Positions 20,740-21,278 of a DNA stretch of 21,278 nt are shown here, piece after piece. Position numbers and translations under genes: made by a program. The notes below the pieces were generated by a model, which saw nothing but the letters and a program-made list of their open reading frames with translations, did no database searches and was not told the origin of the DNA. Source of the stretch: Reticulitermes lucifugus (lineage: Eukaryota > Arthropoda > Insecta > Blattodea > Rhinotermitidae); NCBI GenBank assembly GCA_026260175.1, contig JAKCWW010007760.1:5346-26623 (forward strand), in the 5' to 3' direction. How positions within the stretch are numbered: position 1 is the first letter of the stretch; the number at the start of each line of letters is the position of its first letter.

Positions 20740-20747
20740 TCTCTCTT
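20701..20747. repeat. (CT)n microsatellite
   Basis: A CT run interrupted once by CGCC near 20729-20733. On the minus strand it is a GA run inside the receptor intron. Confidence 0.95.
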
Positions 20748-21278
20748 ATCTGCCTTCAGAAATTCCAGGGAAGAGCAGTATTATGCCACACATCATTTCA
20801 GATGGCAAGAAGTACTGGAACAGGTGTGTCAGTGTGTAGTAATGGTTGAGAAAGAAAAATGAACATGTCAAATATGATGGGGAGGAATATACCCATCTGA
20901 CAATGGTTAAATAAGTCAGGAAGTAAGTTTTGGTTATGTTTTATCATTTATCATTTATGTAGACTACATAGACAGCCCGACAGTACACACCACAACATGA
21001 AATAGACAACAGACAACAGCAGGACATACAAAACCAAAAACAAATAATAACCAGATGTAACACAGTGATCCGTACTGCAGCATTTTACCATTTTACATTT
21101 TACCTTCTCGACACGAATTTTAACGAATTCTCAACGATTTTATACTTGGTGTGTCTGTATACAATTTTCAAACAACTCTGATTTTAAACTGATTTTATAA
21201 GTGAATGGCAACTGAACACTAAGATATTGCATAACAATAAGGACAGAAATACCATTGGATGTAAATATATGTAGTTTT
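20748..21278. other. Right-edge stretch, CpG returns after about 21.1 kb
   Basis: No gene recognised. From 21107 to 21140 CpGs are dense again (CTCGACACGAA, AACGAATTC, CAACGATT), which may mark another insertion or the end of the CpG-poor domain. Confidence 0.4.

Larger units (their letters stand above)
18797..21278 (-). other. Partial last intron of the nuclear receptor gene
   Basis: Upstream of the terminal exon on the minus strand. I looked for a preceding ligand-binding-domain exon and found none, so the intron is at least about 2.5 kb and runs out of the window. It contains a repeat block (19.4-20.1 kb) and a CT microsatellite. Away from these it is CpG-poor until about 21.1 kb. The short open frames here have no protein-like features. 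Confidence 0.6.

Noticed and set aside
1..21278. CRISPR arrays, bacterial operons, tRNA or rRNA genes
   Set aside because: No regularly spaced repeats, operon-like gene packing or intact cloverleaf were seen. The tRNA-like boxes belong to SINE-like elements.

Overview
This is animal DNA, most likely from an insect, and probably a polyneopteran such as a cockroach or termite. The reasons are the AT-rich, intron/UTR-like sequence with no operon structure, three tRNA-derived SINE-like elements, a mariner-type transposase fragment, a piggyBac-type element, and one exon of an insect-type ROR/HR3 nuclear receptor. The host group is inferred from the style of the repeats and was not tested by a search.

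The only host coding sequence I recognise is a short terminal exon on the minus strand (18691-18796). It encodes the last 34 residues of a nuclear receptor ligand-binding domain and ends in an AF-2 helix (FPALHKELF). I read it as the 3' end of Hr3 (hormone receptor 3, NR1F/ROR family), a relay gene in the ecdysone response. Everything to its right (18797-21278) would be intron. Everything to its left would be 3' UTR and then downstream sequence. No other receptor exon was found.

Layout: (1) 1-2.49 kb is a repeat-dense, CpG-normal block: mariner transposase scrap, (AGT)n, two SINE-like elements, and a 145-bp insertion with a 15-bp target-site duplication. (2) From about 2.49 kb to about 21.1 kb CpG nearly disappears: about 8 CpG in 2521-5020 against about 90 in 1-2500, counted by hand. 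Only a few patches keep CpG: a SINE (7.6 kb), the piggyBac derivative (8.53-9.84 kb), small coding-like patches near 12.9, 15.5 and 17.5 kb, the receptor exon, and a repeat block at 19.4-20.1 kb. (3) CpG appears again in the last ~170 bases.

The CpG loss coincides with the receptor gene on the minus strand. The simplest reading is that the region is a germline-methylated transcription unit. If so, the Hr3 transcript may carry a 3' UTR of up to about 16 kb, ending near an AATAAA on the minus strand at 2467-2472, exactly where CpG returns. This is the main hypothesis from the window; RNA and methylation data would decide it. The window shows no previously undescribed enzymatic or defence system.
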